Source: Clostridiales bacterium (GTDB lineage: Bacteria; Bacillota; Clostridia; Saccharofermentanales; Saccharofermentanaceae). Taken from it: DNA of 64,000 bases. Both the position numbers and the translations under genes were made by a program. Below, piece after piece: positions 1 to 9,046 of the stretch. The notes below the pieces were generated by a model that saw only the letters and a program-made list of their open reading frames with translations, was not told the DNA's origin and did not search any database. The first letter of the stretch is position 1. Each line of letters starts with the position of its first letter. The stretch is taken from assembly GCA_017551625.1 (NCBI GenBank), contig JAFZLF010000027.1, positions 1 to 64,000 on the forward strand. Reading direction: 5' to 3'.

Positions 1-1
1 C

Positions 2-280
2 ACCAAGTTCACAGGCCAAGTTTACGTTCTGACACACGACGAAGGTGGCCGTCATAAGCCTTTCTTCAACGGCTATCGTCCGCAGTTCTACTTCAGAACG
101 ACTGACGTTACCGGTGTTGCTCACCTTCCGGAAGGCACAGAGATGTGCATGCCTGGTGACCACGTAACCATCACTGTTGAGCTCATCACTCCTATCGCTA
201 TGGAGCAGGGCCTCAAGTTCGCTATCCGTGAGGGTGGCCGTACAGTTGGTGCCGGTACTGTTGCTACGATCATCGAGTAA
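2..280 (+). CDS. tuf: Elongation factor Tu, C-terminal part (5' end outside window)
   Basis: The reading frame is open from the window edge and ends at a TAA. The 92 residues visible match the last beta-barrel domain of EF-Tu: [25 protein letters not shown], the MPGD turn and the terminal [15 protein letters not shown] block. EF-Tu delivers aminoacyl-tRNA to the ribosome as a GTP complex; the GTPase domain is upstream of the window. A strong hairpin terminator follows 31 bases later, so tuf is the last gene of its transcript. No divergence from the family is visible in this part. Confidence 0.97.
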   Translation, partial: TKFTGQVYVLTHDEGGRHKPFFNGYRPQFYFRTTDVTGVAHLPEGTEMCMPGDHVTITVELITPIAMEQGLKFAIREGGRTVGAGTVATIIE

Positions 281-311
281 TCGATCGTAAGTAGATCACT
301 TAGTGCTTTCA

Positions 312-346
312 AAAGAGCTTCGGGATTCGTCCCGGAGCTCTTTTTT
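312..346 (+). terminator. Rho-independent terminator of tuf
   Basis: A GC-rich hairpin (AGAGCTTCGGGA, TTCG-type loop, TCCCGGAGCTCT) is followed directly by a run of six T. It sits 30 bases after the tuf stop codon. Confidence 0.9.
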
Positions 347-479
347 CATCATATTCCTTCTGAAAAGCACTTTCTAAGGAGGTATTCCGCTCCTGAAACA
401 CTTCCTTCCGGGATATTCCGTCATGTATAATGAATCCGTACGTAGAAGTACTTTATGGGTTGTATAGGAGGAACAGGTT

Positions 480-1139
480 ATGAGTAAGTTGGCAAGTGAG
501 AAGTCCACATGGCTTAAGGAGTACAGGAAGAGAGTCTATGCGGCGAGAAAGAAGAGCGGAAGCAATAAGAAAATCATACCGATCATGATTCTTATTATGG
601 CAGGTGGTCTCGAGGCGTACTTGATTTTCGGTCAGGACGGTCTGAATGATCCCCAGCTCCAGGGGCCGATCAAGATCATCGGCATCATCGCCGGTGTGAT
701 GCTTGTTCTCACGACTCTTCTGATCGCTCTCGGCAAGAAGACCGACGTGGCGAAGCCCACGACAGACAATCTGGATAAGATCCTTACGACGCCGGAAGAG
801 GTGAAGGAGTTTGACGCACAGATGCAGGAGCCGCCGGCCTTTATTGTAGAAAATGGCAAGAACTACTGTTTCTTCGCCACAAAGGACTACCTGGCGAAAA
901 AATCCTTCGATATGGGTAATGAGACATACATATTCGCCCGTATCGCGGACATTGGTTCTCTGCATTATAAGATCTTCAAAGAGAACGGTTTTGAGAAAGA
1001 CTGTATCGTGGACATCCGCGATCGAAACGGCTTCGTACTTATGAGCGGACATCTGGAAGGGAAAGGACTCCGTGATGCACTGATCCAGGGCCTGCAGTCT
1101 GTGGCAAGAGGGGATTTCCTCGCCAAAGAAGAAGGCTGA
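480..1139 (+). CDS. Two-TM membrane protein of unknown function, 219 aa
   Basis: I do not recognise the family. A basic N-terminus (about residues 1-30) is followed by a hydrophobic segment (about 32-50), a short polar loop containing DPQLQGP, a second hydrophobic segment (about 64-84), and a soluble C-terminal domain of about 130 residues with alternating beta-type stretches such as YIFARIADIGSLHYKIF. The topology suggests a hairpin anchor with the C-terminal domain on the same face as the basic N-terminus, probably cytosolic. The start is set by AGGAGG about nine bases upstream; a TATAAT at 426-431 may be its -10 box. It appears monocistronic between two hairpins. Confidence 0.8.
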   Translation: MSKLASEKSTWLKEYRKRVYAARKKSGSNKKIIPIMILIMAGGLEAYLIFGQDGLNDPQLQGPIKIIGIIAGVMLVLTTLLIALGKKTDVAKPTTDNLDKILTTPEEVKEFDAQMQEPPAFIVENGKNYCFFATKDYLAKKSFDMGNETYIFARIADIGSLHYKIFKENGFEKDCIVDIRDRNGFVLMSGHLEGKGLRDALIQGLQSVARGDFLAKEEG

Positions 1140-1166
1140 TCATCTACAAAAGTGTTATCCATTCTG

Positions 1167-1200
1167 CAGAGGACGGAGAAGATTTCTTCCCCGTCCTCTG
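1167..1200 (+). terminator. Hairpin after the two-TM protein, probable terminator
   Basis: CAGAGGACGG at 1167-1176 is perfectly complementary to CCGTCCTCTG at 1191-1200, with an inner GAAGA/TCTTC stem. The T-tract after it is poor, so termination efficiency is uncertain. Confidence 0.5.
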
Positions 1201-1466
1201 TCTGTGTGTTGCGATAATGAAATGCAGAGTTAGCAGTATCGAACTTGCATTTTCGGGAGAAAAACTCCATTTTTTCTGTGATTTTCTATTAAGGGAAGAA
1301 CAATAGTGCAAAAAAAGCCATAAATTTCGTAAAAAAATGCAAATTTACTAAAGACATTTTCGCGATTTCGGTATATCCTTTATGAGGTGGGATTTTGGGT
1401 CCCCCGTAAATCAGTAAAAATCTGCGAGAGCGGATTGAGAAATACACAGAAAAGGATGATGGAATT
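1201..1466 (+). promoter_or_regulatory. AT-rich leader and promoter region of pckA
   Basis: Together with the preceding hairpin this fills the 327-base gap before pckA. The stretch is AT-rich with several A-tracts. GTATATCC near 1371-1378 is a possible -10 box, but I cannot pair it with a convincing -35. A small GGGA/TCCC hairpin (about 1388-1405) lies in the putative leader, and AAAGGA at 1451-1456 is the ribosome binding site. I see no gene here. Confidence 0.4.
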
Positions 1467-3080
1467 ATGGCACAGATTGATTTGAGCAAGTATGGCATCA
1501 CAGGTACCACCGAGATCGTCTACAACCCGTCTTATGAGCTTCTTTTCGAAGAAGAGACAAAGGCCGGTCTGGAGGGCTACGAAGTAGGTCAGGTTACGGA
1601 GCTGGATACGGTTAACGTTATGACCGGTATCTTCACAGGCCGTTCCCCGAAAGACAAGTACATCGTAATGGATGCCAACTCTAAGGATACCGTTTGGTGG
1701 ACATCCGATGAGTACAAGAACGACAACCACCCGATGAGCGAAGAGACATGGGCAGTCGTTAAGGATATCGCTAAGAAGGAGCTCTCTAACAAGAGACTGT
1801 TCGTTGTAGATGCTTTCTGCGGCGCGAACAAGGATACCAGAATGGCGATCCGTTTCATCATGGAGGTTGCTTGGCAGGCTCACTTCGTTAAGAACATGTT
1901 CATCGTTCCGACAGAAGAAGAACTCGCTTCCTTTGAGCCGGATTTCGTAGTTTACAACGCTTCCAAGGCGAAGGTCGAGAACTTCGCAGAGCTGGGCCTC
2001 AATTCCGAGACATGCGCAGCTTTCAACATCACATCCCGTGAGCAGGTCATCATCAACACATGGTACGGCGGCGAGATGAAGAAGGGTATGTTCTCCATGA
2101 TGAACTACTACCTCCCGCTGAAGGGTATCGCTTCCATGCACTGCTCTGCTAACACAGATATGGAAGGTAAGCACACAGCGATCTTCTTCGGTCTGTCCGG
2201 TACAGGTAAGACCACTCTTTCCACAGATCCGAAGCGTCTCCTCATCGGTGACGACGAGCACGGCTGGGATGATAACGGCGTCTTCAACTTCGAGGGCGGC
2301 TGCTATGCTAAGGTTATCAACCTCTCTAAGGAGAATGAGCCTGACATCTACAACGCCATCAAGAGAAATGCTCTCCTCGAGAACGTTACAGTAGATGCTG
2401 AAGGTAAGATCGACTTCGCTGATAAGTCCGTTACAGAGAACACACGTGTTTCCTACCCGATCGACCACATCGAGAAGATCGCTAAGAACGTCAACAAGAT
2501 TTCTTCCGGCCCGGCTGCTGAGAACGTAATCTTCCTTTCCGCTGACGCTTTCGGCGTACTCCCGCCGGTTTCCATCCTTACACCTGAGCAGACGAAGTAC
2601 TACTTCCTCTCCGGCTTCACAGCTAAGCTCGCCGGTACAGAGCGTGGAATCACAGAGCCGACTCCGACATTCTCTGCTTGCTTCGGTCAGGCATTCCTCG
2701 AACTGCACCCGACCAAGTACGCTGAGGAACTGGTAAAGAAGATGGAGAAGTCCGGCGCGAAGGCTTACCTCGTGAACACAGGCTGGAACGGCACAGGCAA
2801 GAGAATCTCTATCCCGGATACACGTGGAATCATCGACGCGATCCTCGACGGTTCGATCAAGAACGCTCCGACGAAGAAGATCCCGTACTTCGATTTCGAA
2901 GTTCCGACAGAGCTCCCGGGCGTTTCCACAGAGATCCTCGATCCGCGTGACACCTATGCAGATGCTTCTATCTGGGATGAGAAGGCTAAGGACCTCGCCG
3001 GAAGATTCATCAAGAACTTCAAGAAGTATGAGACAAACGATGCCGGTAAGGCTCTCGTAGAGGCTGGCCCGAAGCTCTGA
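1467..3080 (+). CDS. pckA: Phosphoenolpyruvate carboxykinase (ATP)
   Basis: PEP carboxykinase of the ATP-dependent class interconverts oxaloacetate plus ATP with PEP plus CO2; in fermentative anaerobes it often runs toward oxaloacetate and succinate. The 537-residue length is typical. Visible signatures are the substrate loop TGRSPKDKY near residue 60, [11 protein letters not shown], the P-loop [11 protein letters not shown] near 240, and the metal-binding IGDDEHGW near 260. The start ATG is preceded by AAAGGATGATGGA. Codon use is strongly biased toward CTC, ATC and AAG, as in a highly expressed gene. A perfect terminator follows, so it is a single-gene unit. Confidence 0.98.
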   Translation: MAQIDLSKYGITGTTEIVYNPSYELLFEEETKAGLEGYEVGQVTELDTVNVMTGIFTGRSPKDKYIVMDANSKDTVWWTSDEYKNDNHPMSEETWAVVKDIAKKELSNKRLFVVDAFCGANKDTRMAIRFIMEVAWQAHFVKNMFIVPTEEELASFEPDFVVYNASKAKVENFAELGLNSETCAAFNITSREQVIINTWYGGEMKKGMFSMMNYYLPLKGIASMHCSANTDMEGKHTAIFFGLSGTGKTTLSTDPKRLLIGDDEHGWDDNGVFNFEGGCYAKVINLSKENEPDIYNAIKRNALLENVTVDAEGKIDFADKSVTENTRVSYPIDHIEKIAKNVNKISSGPAAENVIFLSADAFGVLPPVSILTPEQTKYYFLSGFTAKLAGTERGITEPTPTFSACFGQAFLELHPTKYAEELVKKMEKSGAKAYLVNTGWNGTGKRISIPDTRGIIDAILDGSIKNAPTKKIPYFDFEVPTELPGVSTEILDPRDTYADASIWDEKAKDLAGRFIKNFKKYETNDAGKALVEAGPKL

Positions 3081-3111
3081 TGCTTCACTGCTTCCTAACT
3101 TAAGTCAAACA

Positions 3112-3150
3112 GATCCCCGATGCGGATGTGAATCTGCATCGGGGATTTTT
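3112..3150 (+). terminator. Rho-independent terminator of pckA
   Basis: ATCCCCGATGC at 3112 pairs with GCATCGGGGAT ending at 3146 across a short loop, followed by TTTTT. Confidence 0.92.
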
Positions 3151-3487
3151 CGTAAGATGCGAAGCAAGATTATCCTTCTGGTATACGAAGTGTTGATGCA
3201 TAACTGCTGATGTGATAAGATGACGATGGTCGTGAAAGGGGACAGTCCATTTCGTGAGGAATTCTAAAGAAAGGCGCAGAGGAAGAAGATGCACTGGCTG
3301 ACGATCAATCTCCATCTCATGAAGGGTGCCGATAAGGCCTTTTCAGGGGTTACTGCGCCCTTTTTCAGGACCTGAGAAGGAATTTCAGCCGATATTCATC
3401 ATCTTGATCGGGGATCTCGGATCCTGATCCTATAAGCGCACAGTAAACTCCTTACATCTTTATGAACAAGTGTAAAGGAGATTTTTT
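3151..3487 (+). other. Intergenic region with a second hairpin (about 3323-3365)
   Basis: No coding region is convincing here. GGGTGC at about 3324-3329 can pair with GCGCCC at 3355-3360, and TTTTT follows at 3361-3365, which looks like a terminator although no gene precedes it. This leaves room for a small untranslated transcript between roughly 3170 and 3365, or for a remnant. TATAAG near 3431 may be a -10 box for the MFS gene, and AAAGGAG at 3475 is its ribosome binding site. Confidence 0.35.
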
Positions 3488-4582
3488 ATGTCTGATTTCT
3501 ATGGAGCTGCGAAGAAGCAGCTGAATAAACTTCATATCATTAACTTCCTCGGGAATATCTCGATCGCCGGTGCGGTGTGGGTGGCGCTTCTGGCGTCACG
3601 CGGTTTCTCGATGCAGGAGATCATGTTCGCGGAGACGGTCTTTCACATCGTGAGTCTCATCAGCGAGATCCCGTCGGGCTTTTTCGCTGATGTTCTCGGA
3701 CGCAAAAAGAGCCTGATCGTGTCATGTCTATGTAGCATCACGAGCTGTCTGGTCATGATCCTTGTCAATTACTATGGCGGAGTTCTGCTCTCGGTCGGGA
3801 TCTCGGCGCTGTCGTATAATTTTGCTTCGGGTACGGATGCGGCGCTGGCCTTTGACTCGCTGAAAGAGGCGGGAAGGACAGCTGATTATGACCATTTCTC
3901 GTCGCTTCAGTCGATCGTCTATCGGGTGTCCTACGGCATGGCCTCGCTGTCTGCGGGACTGGCGCTCTGGATGGGATATATCAACGCGGAGCTTCTGGCC
4001 ATCGGACTGAATCTAATCCAGCTGGGATGCATGATGACGCTTCGCGAGAATGTGGTCGTCATTAGAAAAAAGAAATCGTCGCTTAAGGAGCGCATCCGCG
4101 CATGCTATCAGGAGAGCCTCGGTTTTCTGAAGGAGAACCCGAAAGCAAGACGGCTGATCTTCAGAAATGCGCTCGTCGGCGCAGTGGACGTGCTGCTTCT
4201 GTTCGCGCTTCAGGATAAACTTCAGCAGGCGGGGGCCAGCCGGGTGGTACTGGGACCGATGCTCTTTGCGATGTATCTGGGAGGCGTCCTGGGGTCTATG
4301 CTGGCTGAAAAGGTAAAGAGTGTGAAACTGATCCGGATCTTCTGGGGATGTCTTCTTATGGTTCTGGCCGGAGCTGCATGTGCTTTTACCGGGAATCCGT
4401 GGTTCATGACGCTGGGTGGATGTTTGTCCGCGTTCTCGGATGATCTTCTCCAGATCCGTTCGGATGTGGCGCTGAATAACATGATCCCGGAGTCTTCGAG
4501 AGCGACGCTGATCTCGGTGAGTTCGTTCTGTTTCTCTGTGGTGATGATCGTGTTGTCACCGATTGCAGGTTTAGTTTTCTAA
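3488..4582 (+). CDS. Major facilitator superfamily transporter, 364 aa
   Basis: Hydrophobic segments run throughout, consistent with 10-12 membrane helices. The loop between helices 2 and 3 carries SGFFADVLGRKKSL, the classic MFS motif GxxxDxxGRKK. The family couples transport to proton or solute gradients; the substrate cannot be inferred from sequence. The protein is at the short end for the family. AAAGGAG nine bases upstream sets the start. The gene appears to stand alone: GH43 downstream has its own ribosome binding site 65 bases later, so co-transcription is possible but unproved. Confidence 0.88.
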   Translation: MSDFYGAAKKQLNKLHIINFLGNISIAGAVWVALLASRGFSMQEIMFAETVFHIVSLISEIPSGFFADVLGRKKSLIVSCLCSITSCLVMILVNYYGGVLLSVGISALSYNFASGTDAALAFDSLKEAGRTADYDHFSSLQSIVYRVSYGMASLSAGLALWMGYINAELLAIGLNLIQLGCMMTLRENVVVIRKKKSSLKERIRACYQESLGFLKENPKARRLIFRNALVGAVDVLLLFALQDKLQQAGASRVVLGPMLFAMYLGGVLGSMLAEKVKSVKLIRIFWGCLLMVLAGAACAFTGNPWFMTLGGCLSAFSDDLLQIRSDVALNNMIPESSRATLISVSSFCFSVVMIVLSPIAGLVF

Positions 4583-4646
4583 ACAGGATGTTTTGATTAT
4601 CAATATATGTTATTATAGATACATCTTGGGAAATGGAGATGTCCTT

Positions 4647-5618
4647 ATGAAAGAAAGAACTCCTTTAGTCACTCATATTTTCACGGCAGACCCGTCTGCT
4701 CACGTTTTTAACGGTAAGATCTATGTCTATCCGTCGCACGATATCCCGCATGATGGCGAAGACAATGATGATGGCGACGAGTACAGAATGGAAGACTATC
4801 ACATACTGTCTCTGGATAATCTCGAGGCGGACTGCGTCGATAACGGCGAAGCGCTCCACATGAAGAACATCCCGTGGGTCAGTAAGCAGATGTGGGCGCC
4901 GGACTGCGCTTATAAGAACGGCAAGTACTATCTGTATTTCCCGGCCCGTGACAAGGATGGCATCTTCCGTATCGGCGTGGCCGTATCTGATAAGCCGGAA
5001 GGACCTTTCGAGCCGGAGGAGAACTACATCGAGGGCTCCTACAGCATCGACCCGGCTGTTCTCGTTGACGATGACGGACGTTCCTACATCTATTATGGCG
5101 GTCTCTGGGGCGGTCAGCTCGAGATGTGGCAGACCGGTAAGTTCGATGAGAATACACCGCGTCCGGCCGGAAAAGATAAGGCACTCGGACCGATGTTCGC
5201 CGAGCTCAATGATGACATGAAGTCTTTCAAGACCGAGCCGAAGCACCTTCTGATCCTGGATGAGAACGGTGATCCGCTTCTTGCCGAGGATGAGGACAGA
5301 AGATATTTCGAAGGTCCGTGGATGCATAAGTACAATGGTCTTTATTACCTCTCTTATTCGACAGGTACGACACACTATCTCGTATACGCGACATCCGAAA
5401 ACCCGGACGGTCCTTTTACCTATAGAGGACGCATCATGGAACCGGTCATCGGCTGGACGACGCACCACTCGATCGTGGAGTATCAGGGCAAGTGGTATCT
5501 GTTCTATCACGACTGCGAGCTCAGTAATGGTATCAACCACCGTCGCTGCGTCAAGTACACCGAGCTCAAGTACAACGAGGACGGAACGATCCAGACCATC
5601 AAACCGTACGAGAACTAA
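4647..5618 (+). CDS. Glycoside hydrolase family 43 enzyme, 323 aa, no signal peptide
   Basis: A five-bladed beta-propeller glycosidase, usually an arabinofuranosidase or beta-xylosidase. The three GH43 carboxylates are visible: the general base Asp in TADPSAHVF near the N-terminus, the pKa-modulating Asp in SIDPAVLVDDDG, and the acid Glu in YFEGPWMHK. WAPDCAYKNGKYYLYF is also typical. No secretion signal is present, so it probably acts on imported oligosaccharides. The upstream in-frame ATG at 4593 lacks a ribosome binding site; the ATG at 4647 follows TGGAG and begins the family N-terminus. A large bidirectional hairpin closes the gene. Confidence 0.9.
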   Translation: MKERTPLVTHIFTADPSAHVFNGKIYVYPSHDIPHDGEDNDDGDEYRMEDYHILSLDNLEADCVDNGEALHMKNIPWVSKQMWAPDCAYKNGKYYLYFPARDKDGIFRIGVAVSDKPEGPFEPEENYIEGSYSIDPAVLVDDDGRSYIYYGGLWGGQLEMWQTGKFDENTPRPAGKDKALGPMFAELNDDMKSFKTEPKHLLILDENGDPLLAEDEDRRYFEGPWMHKYNGLYYLSYSTGTTHYLVYATSENPDGPFTYRGRIMEPVIGWTTHHSIVEYQGKWYLFYHDCELSNGINHRRCVKYTELKYNEDGTIQTIKPYEN

Positions 5619-5648
5619 TACGCTAACTAAGGTCAAAGGAAAACACAC

Positions 5649-5730
5649 AAAAGCGCACAAAAAGATTTCGACGTGCCTCCGCAGGCCAAAGGCCGAGGAC
5701 AGCACAAGAAATCTTTTTTTGTGCGCTTTT
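5649..5730. terminator. Large nested bidirectional terminator
   Basis: AAAAGCGCAC plus AAAAAGATTTC at 5649-5669 is complementary to GAAATCTTTTTTTGTGCGCTTTT at 5708-5730, differing by two extra A/T pairs. A second hairpin (CCTC...GGCCAAAGGCC...GAGG) is nested in the loop. It lies between convergent genes, so it can terminate both. Confidence 0.8.
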
Positions 5731-5731
5731 C

Positions 5732-6250
5732 TTATGGGTTAGCGTCTTTGTTCTCAGCCTGGCCTTTGTTGAGTTTGCTCTGGAGCTTCAGGATGATCAT
5801 GGCCAGTTCTTCGGCGTTCCGGATGTTCCGGAGCATGATCTTCTTTCCGTTATAAGGGTGGATGATGAGGTGCGCATAATGGAAGACCCGAGTGCCGATG
5901 GTGGCGCGGATCTCGATATCCTCGATCTCAGGTAGGGCGATCTCGATCCTCCTTTCGGATGGAAGGAAGCGGTAGATCTGTCCATAAAGACGGTATTTGG
6001 TAACGAATACGAGCGTGCTGAGACGCGCGACCAGCGCGATGGCAAATCCGGCAAAAGCGATGAGCCAGAAGCCGAAGGCGAGCATGCCGATGAGGCGTCC
6101 GACGCGTGTCGTCATATCACTGAAGAGATAAAGGAAACCCATCACACAACTGATGATCAGGTCGGCAAAGACCGGGATCAGAGACGATCTCATGTAGAAC
6201 TGGATGGAAGTATCCTTCCTGTTGCTTTTCTCGATCGGTTCAAAACGCAT
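5732..6250 (-). CDS. Membrane protein with bacterial PH-like domain, 172 aa
   Basis: Two hydrophobic segments (about residues 24-45 and 52-74) are followed by a beta-rich soluble part (FVTKYRLYGQIYRFLPSERRIEIALPEIEDIEIRATI...IMLRNIRNAEELAMIILKL). This matches the layout of bacterial PH-domain (YdbS/YdbT-like) membrane proteins, whose function is largely unknown. It starts only six bases after the potD-like stop, so it is almost certainly co-transcribed with it. The last residues (LNKGQAENKDANP) end at the edge of the bidirectional terminator. Confidence 0.75.
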   Translation of the reverse strand: MRFEPIEKSNRKDTSIQFYMRSSLIPVFADLIISCVMGFLYLFSDMTTRVGRLIGMLAFGFWLIAFAGFAIALVARLSTLVFVTKYRLYGQIYRFLPSERRIEIALPEIEDIEIRATIGTRVFHYAHLIIHPYNGKKIMLRNIRNAEELAMIILKLQSKLNKGQAENKDANP

Positions 6251-6256
6251 GATGGC

Positions 6257-7372
6257 TCACTTGTCAGGCGCACCGATCGCTTCCCAGACCTCGGAGTATT
6301 TCTTCTCGTATTCTTCGGAGGAAAAATACACCTCGAGAGTGTCGAGCGTCGCTTCGTCAGGATAGTAGTTCGGGTTGCTCGAAATCTTCGGATCGAGCAT
6401 CTCTTTGGCAACGATATTCGGCGTCGAATAACCGACGAACTTGCAGTTGGCCAGTGCGATATCCGGGTCGTACATGAAGTTGATGAATGCATGCGCGCCT
6501 TCTACGTTCTTCGCGTTGGTGGGGATGCACATCATATCGATCGACCAGTTCGAACCGGTCGGAACGACGAAACGCATATCGATCTCGTCGCTCTTGCCGA
6601 TCTCCCGGATGCGGTCCAGAATGACCAGATGGTCGCCGGACCAGGCTACGGAGGCAACCAGATCACCATGAGCCATCTTGTCTTTCAGCGTGTCGACTCC
6701 ACGGGACGGTGAGATCCATATCTTCTGGTTGACCAGGAGATCTTTGGCTTCGTTGAGCTGCTGCTCGTCGAGGGTATTGATGCTGTATCCGCTGTAATTC
6801 AGAGCGACGCCGATGGACTCACGCATGCTGTTGTACATACCGATCCGGTTCCTGTACTGCTCGTCAAAGAGCACGCCCCAGATCTCTTCCGGATCGCGGG
6901 TGCCCTCGGGAAGTGTAATGGTTTTCGCGTCATAGACGAGACCGACCGTGCAGTAAAGATATGGAACAGCATAGTCCAGGAAATGGTTCGTGATTTCTTC
7001 GTCCTGGGAATATCTGACTGTCTTAAACAGGGGATCCATATTCTTCGTGACGTTGGGCAGTTTGCTCCAGTCGAGCTCACGGATGCGGTTCTCGCGGATC
7101 AGCTGCGTGACCATATACTCTGACGGGATGATCACGTCATAGGCGTTGTCGAGATTCGGGTACATGGTCTCGTTGTTCTCGAATGTGCGGTAGATGACCT
7201 TATACTGCGGGAAGGCTTTCTCGAATTTGGTGATGGTGTTCTCGGCGATGTACTCGTTCCAGTTATATATGACGAGTTCTCTACGTGAATCGCAAGCCGT
7301 AGAGAATACGGCTCCGGCTGCCAGTATCAGTGACATGCCGACTGTGGAAATGATCTTCTTCCAATTTCTCAT
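6257..7372 (-). CDS. potD: Spermidine/putrescine-type substrate-binding lipoprotein
   Basis: A PotD-like periplasmic-type binding protein, here lipid-anchored. The signal peptide ends in a lipobox (FSTAC, Cys near residue 27). The mature part opens with ELVIYNWNEYIAENT, the PotD signature, and contains SEYMV, VGLVYDAKT, WGVLFD, SRGVDTLKDKMAHGD and AWSGD. It would hand polyamines to a PotABC permease. No potA, potB or potC lies next to it, which is unusual because potD normally ends that operon; here it heads a two-gene unit with the PH-domain protein. It is divergent from proB, with 170 bases between the start codons. Confidence 0.9.
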   Translation of the reverse strand: MRNWKKIISTVGMSLILAAGAVFSTACDSRRELVIYNWNEYIAENTITKFEKAFPQYKVIYRTFENNETMYPNLDNAYDVIIPSEYMVTQLIRENRIRELDWSKLPNVTKNMDPLFKTVRYSQDEEITNHFLDYAVPYLYCTVGLVYDAKTITLPEGTRDPEEIWGVLFDEQYRNRIGMYNSMRESIGVALNYSGYSINTLDEQQLNEAKDLLVNQKIWISPSRGVDTLKDKMAHGDLVASVAWSGDHLVILDRIREIGKSDEIDMRFVVPTGSNWSIDMMCIPTNAKNVEGAHAFINFMYDPDIALANCKFVGYSTPNIVAKEMLDPKISSNPNYYPDEATLDTLEVYFSSEEYEKKYSEVWEAIGAPDK

Positions 7373-7405
7373 CGATTACTTACCCAATATCCATCCCGTA
7401 AGATG

Positions 7406-7434
7406 TTTACAACCTACCTTTTCGCCGTTATTAT
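7406..7434 (+). promoter_or_regulatory. Predicted promoter of proB
   Basis: TTTACA at 7406-7411 and TATTAT at 7429-7434 are separated by 17 bases. Transcription would start about 100 bases before the proB start codon. Confidence 0.55.
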
Positions 7435-7542
7435 AGTAAAGTCTTAAAAGGTGTGTCAATGAATAACGAGTTTTCCTTGCAATTTCGGCGGAAAGAGATT
7501 ATTCTATTGAATGCTGAAATTTCAGATATAAGGAGACCTTCG

Positions 7543-8367
7543 ATGAGTGAGGAAGAAAAACAGGGCCGCAGCTTGATTACCGAGGCAAAACGCGTCGTAG
7601 TCAAGGTGGGCACATCCACGATCACGTATGAGAACGGACGCATGAATATGCGTAATATGGATCGTCTGGCCCGGGCCATCGCTGATCTGATGAATTCGGG
7701 ACGGGAAGTCGTTCTGGTGACGTCGGGGGCGATCGGTGTCGGTGTCGGCTGTCTGGATCTTCCCGAACGGCCGAGTGAGATGCGTGATAAGCAGGCTGTC
7801 GCTGCGGTCGGACAGTGCGAACTGATGAATGTGTACAGCCGTTGCTTCGCCGAGTACTCACGAGTGGTCGCCCAGATTCTTCTGACAAAAGATGGGATCG
7901 ACGATCCGATCACGAGAACGAATATCAGTAACACCATGGAAGCTCTTCTGGAGAAGGGCATCCTCCCTATCGTAAACGAGAACGACACCGTGTCGATCGC
8001 GGAGATGCCGCATGCCGGCTCTTTCGGCGATAATGATACGCTCTCGGCGCTGGTTGCCCGTGTCGTCAATGCGGATCTTCTTATCATTCTGTCGGATATT
8101 GATGCAGTTTATGATTCCAATCCCCGCGTTAATCCGGAGGCCAAGCGTATCTCGGTCGTGACCGAGGTCACGGATGAACTTATCTCCGGAGCCGGCGGAG
8201 CCGGTTCCGCGCTCGGCACAGGCGGGATGCAGACGAAGATCCTGGCGATGAAGATGCTTATGGAACATGGGGTCGGGGGTGTGATTGCGGAAGGTTCCCA
8301 GTCACAGATCCTCGAAGATATACTCGACGGAGAAGATATCGGTACGCTTTTCGTCCCGCACAAGTAA
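7543..8367 (+). CDS. proB: Glutamate 5-kinase, short form without PUA domain
   Basis: Phosphorylates glutamate in the first step of proline synthesis. The amino-acid-kinase core is complete: VVVKVGTSTIT, LVTSGAIGVG, VNENDTVS, FGDNDTLSALVA, LSDIDAVYDSNPR and GTGGMQTKI. At 274 residues it lacks the C-terminal RNA-binding-like PUA domain present in longer ProB proteins. An in-frame upstream start at 7453 has no ribosome binding site, whereas ATG 7543 follows AAGGAG by seven bases and matches family N-termini. The usual partner proA (glutamyl phosphate reductase) is not adjacent. A very long nested hairpin follows the stop codon. Confidence 0.93.
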   Translation: MSEEEKQGRSLITEAKRVVVKVGTSTITYENGRMNMRNMDRLARAIADLMNSGREVVLVTSGAIGVGVGCLDLPERPSEMRDKQAVAAVGQCELMNVYSRCFAEYSRVVAQILLTKDGIDDPITRTNISNTMEALLEKGILPIVNENDTVSIAEMPHAGSFGDNDTLSALVARVVNADLLIILSDIDAVYDSNPRVNPEAKRISVVTEVTDELISGAGGAGSALGTGGMQTKILAMKMLMEHGVGGVIAEGSQSQILEDILDGEDIGTLFVPHK

Positions 8368-8493
8368 AAGAATCGCCATAAATCACAAGATCGAATAGAA
8401 TCCTTCAGGCGCTGTCCTCGGTGTTTCACACCTGCGGAGGCGCCTTCCGGTTTTATTCGATCTTTCTGATTACTACTAGTGGCGATTCTTTTA
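8365..8493 (+). terminator. 129-base nested inverted repeat after proB
   Basis: TAAAAGAATCGCCA at 8365-8378 is perfectly complementary to TGGCGATTCTTTTA at 8480-8493. A second stem (around AAGATCGAATA with TATTCGATCTT) and a third (AGGCGC with GCGCCT around 8407-8443) are nested inside. It overlaps the proB stop codon. I call it a terminator by position, but its size also fits a small non-autonomous element. Confidence 0.55.
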
Positions 8494-9046
8494 CTTTTGT
8501 TGGTAGAGGACAAGAGCGACGAAGAGCGTCTGTCTGAGCGTGGCCCTTTTGGGTAAAGAAAAAGCAGCCTTTTTGGAAGACTGCCCGGAGTTATTATGAA
8601 GCACTATGTTGTATGGATGGAAACTTATTTACCCCAAAACACAAACTCAACAACCGGGTCTGTAAAAGCTTCCTTGGAAAGCGTTCTCAACTGCTTCCAT
8701 TGTCATTATACCCAAGTGTAATAGAAAAGAAATCATCAATCTGTTAACGGTTTTCTAAAAAAGGTGAAGACCACTTCATATTTGCACACAATTTCTTCAC
8801 AATTAAAAGAAATTCCCTGAAAACAGTGCTTTTCGCGGCGCGGAATCATGATGGCCGGCCATGGGATCTTTTTTATTTCCGGGTAGCAAAATGGAATATC
8901 TAATCCGATCCGGCAGCAAAATATCCGATATTTATCTCTCACGGTTTTCTCTATATTCCCGAAGCCGGAGTCGGTAAGATTTCTTCAAGCACATAAAAAG
9001 GAACAGTGTGCGAGGCTATGAAGAATCTTATGGGAGGTAAAGTAAG
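8494..9046. other. Gene-poor region before the flotillin
   Basis: No long coding region. Possible items are a 41-codon ORF at 8596-8721 and a weak hairpin with a long T run at about 8845-8876 (ATGG/CCAT with outer ATC/GAT) that could end a small transcript. The rest is AT-rich and probably holds the flotillin promoter; I could not identify convincing -35 and -10 boxes. No known riboswitch class is recognised. Confidence 0.35.
8596..8721 (+). CDS. Possible small ORF, 41 aa
   Basis: An ATG at 8596 preceded by CCGGAG (six bases upstream) opens a 41-codon frame beginning MKHYVVWMETYLPQN and ending with a Cys/His-containing tail (NCFHCHYTQV). No family is recognised. It is supported only by its ribosome binding site and position, and may be chance. 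Confidence 0.25.
   Translation: MKHYVVWMETYLPQNTNSTTGSVKASLESVLNCFHCHYTQV

Noticed and set aside
1380..2708. 442-codon minus-strand ORF opposite pckA.
   Set aside because: Antisense shadow caused by strong codon bias in pckA; the plus-strand protein is clearly real.
4665..5705. 346-codon minus-strand ORF opposite GH43.
   Set aside because: No family match, no ribosome binding site, and it covers a complete GH43 on the other strand.
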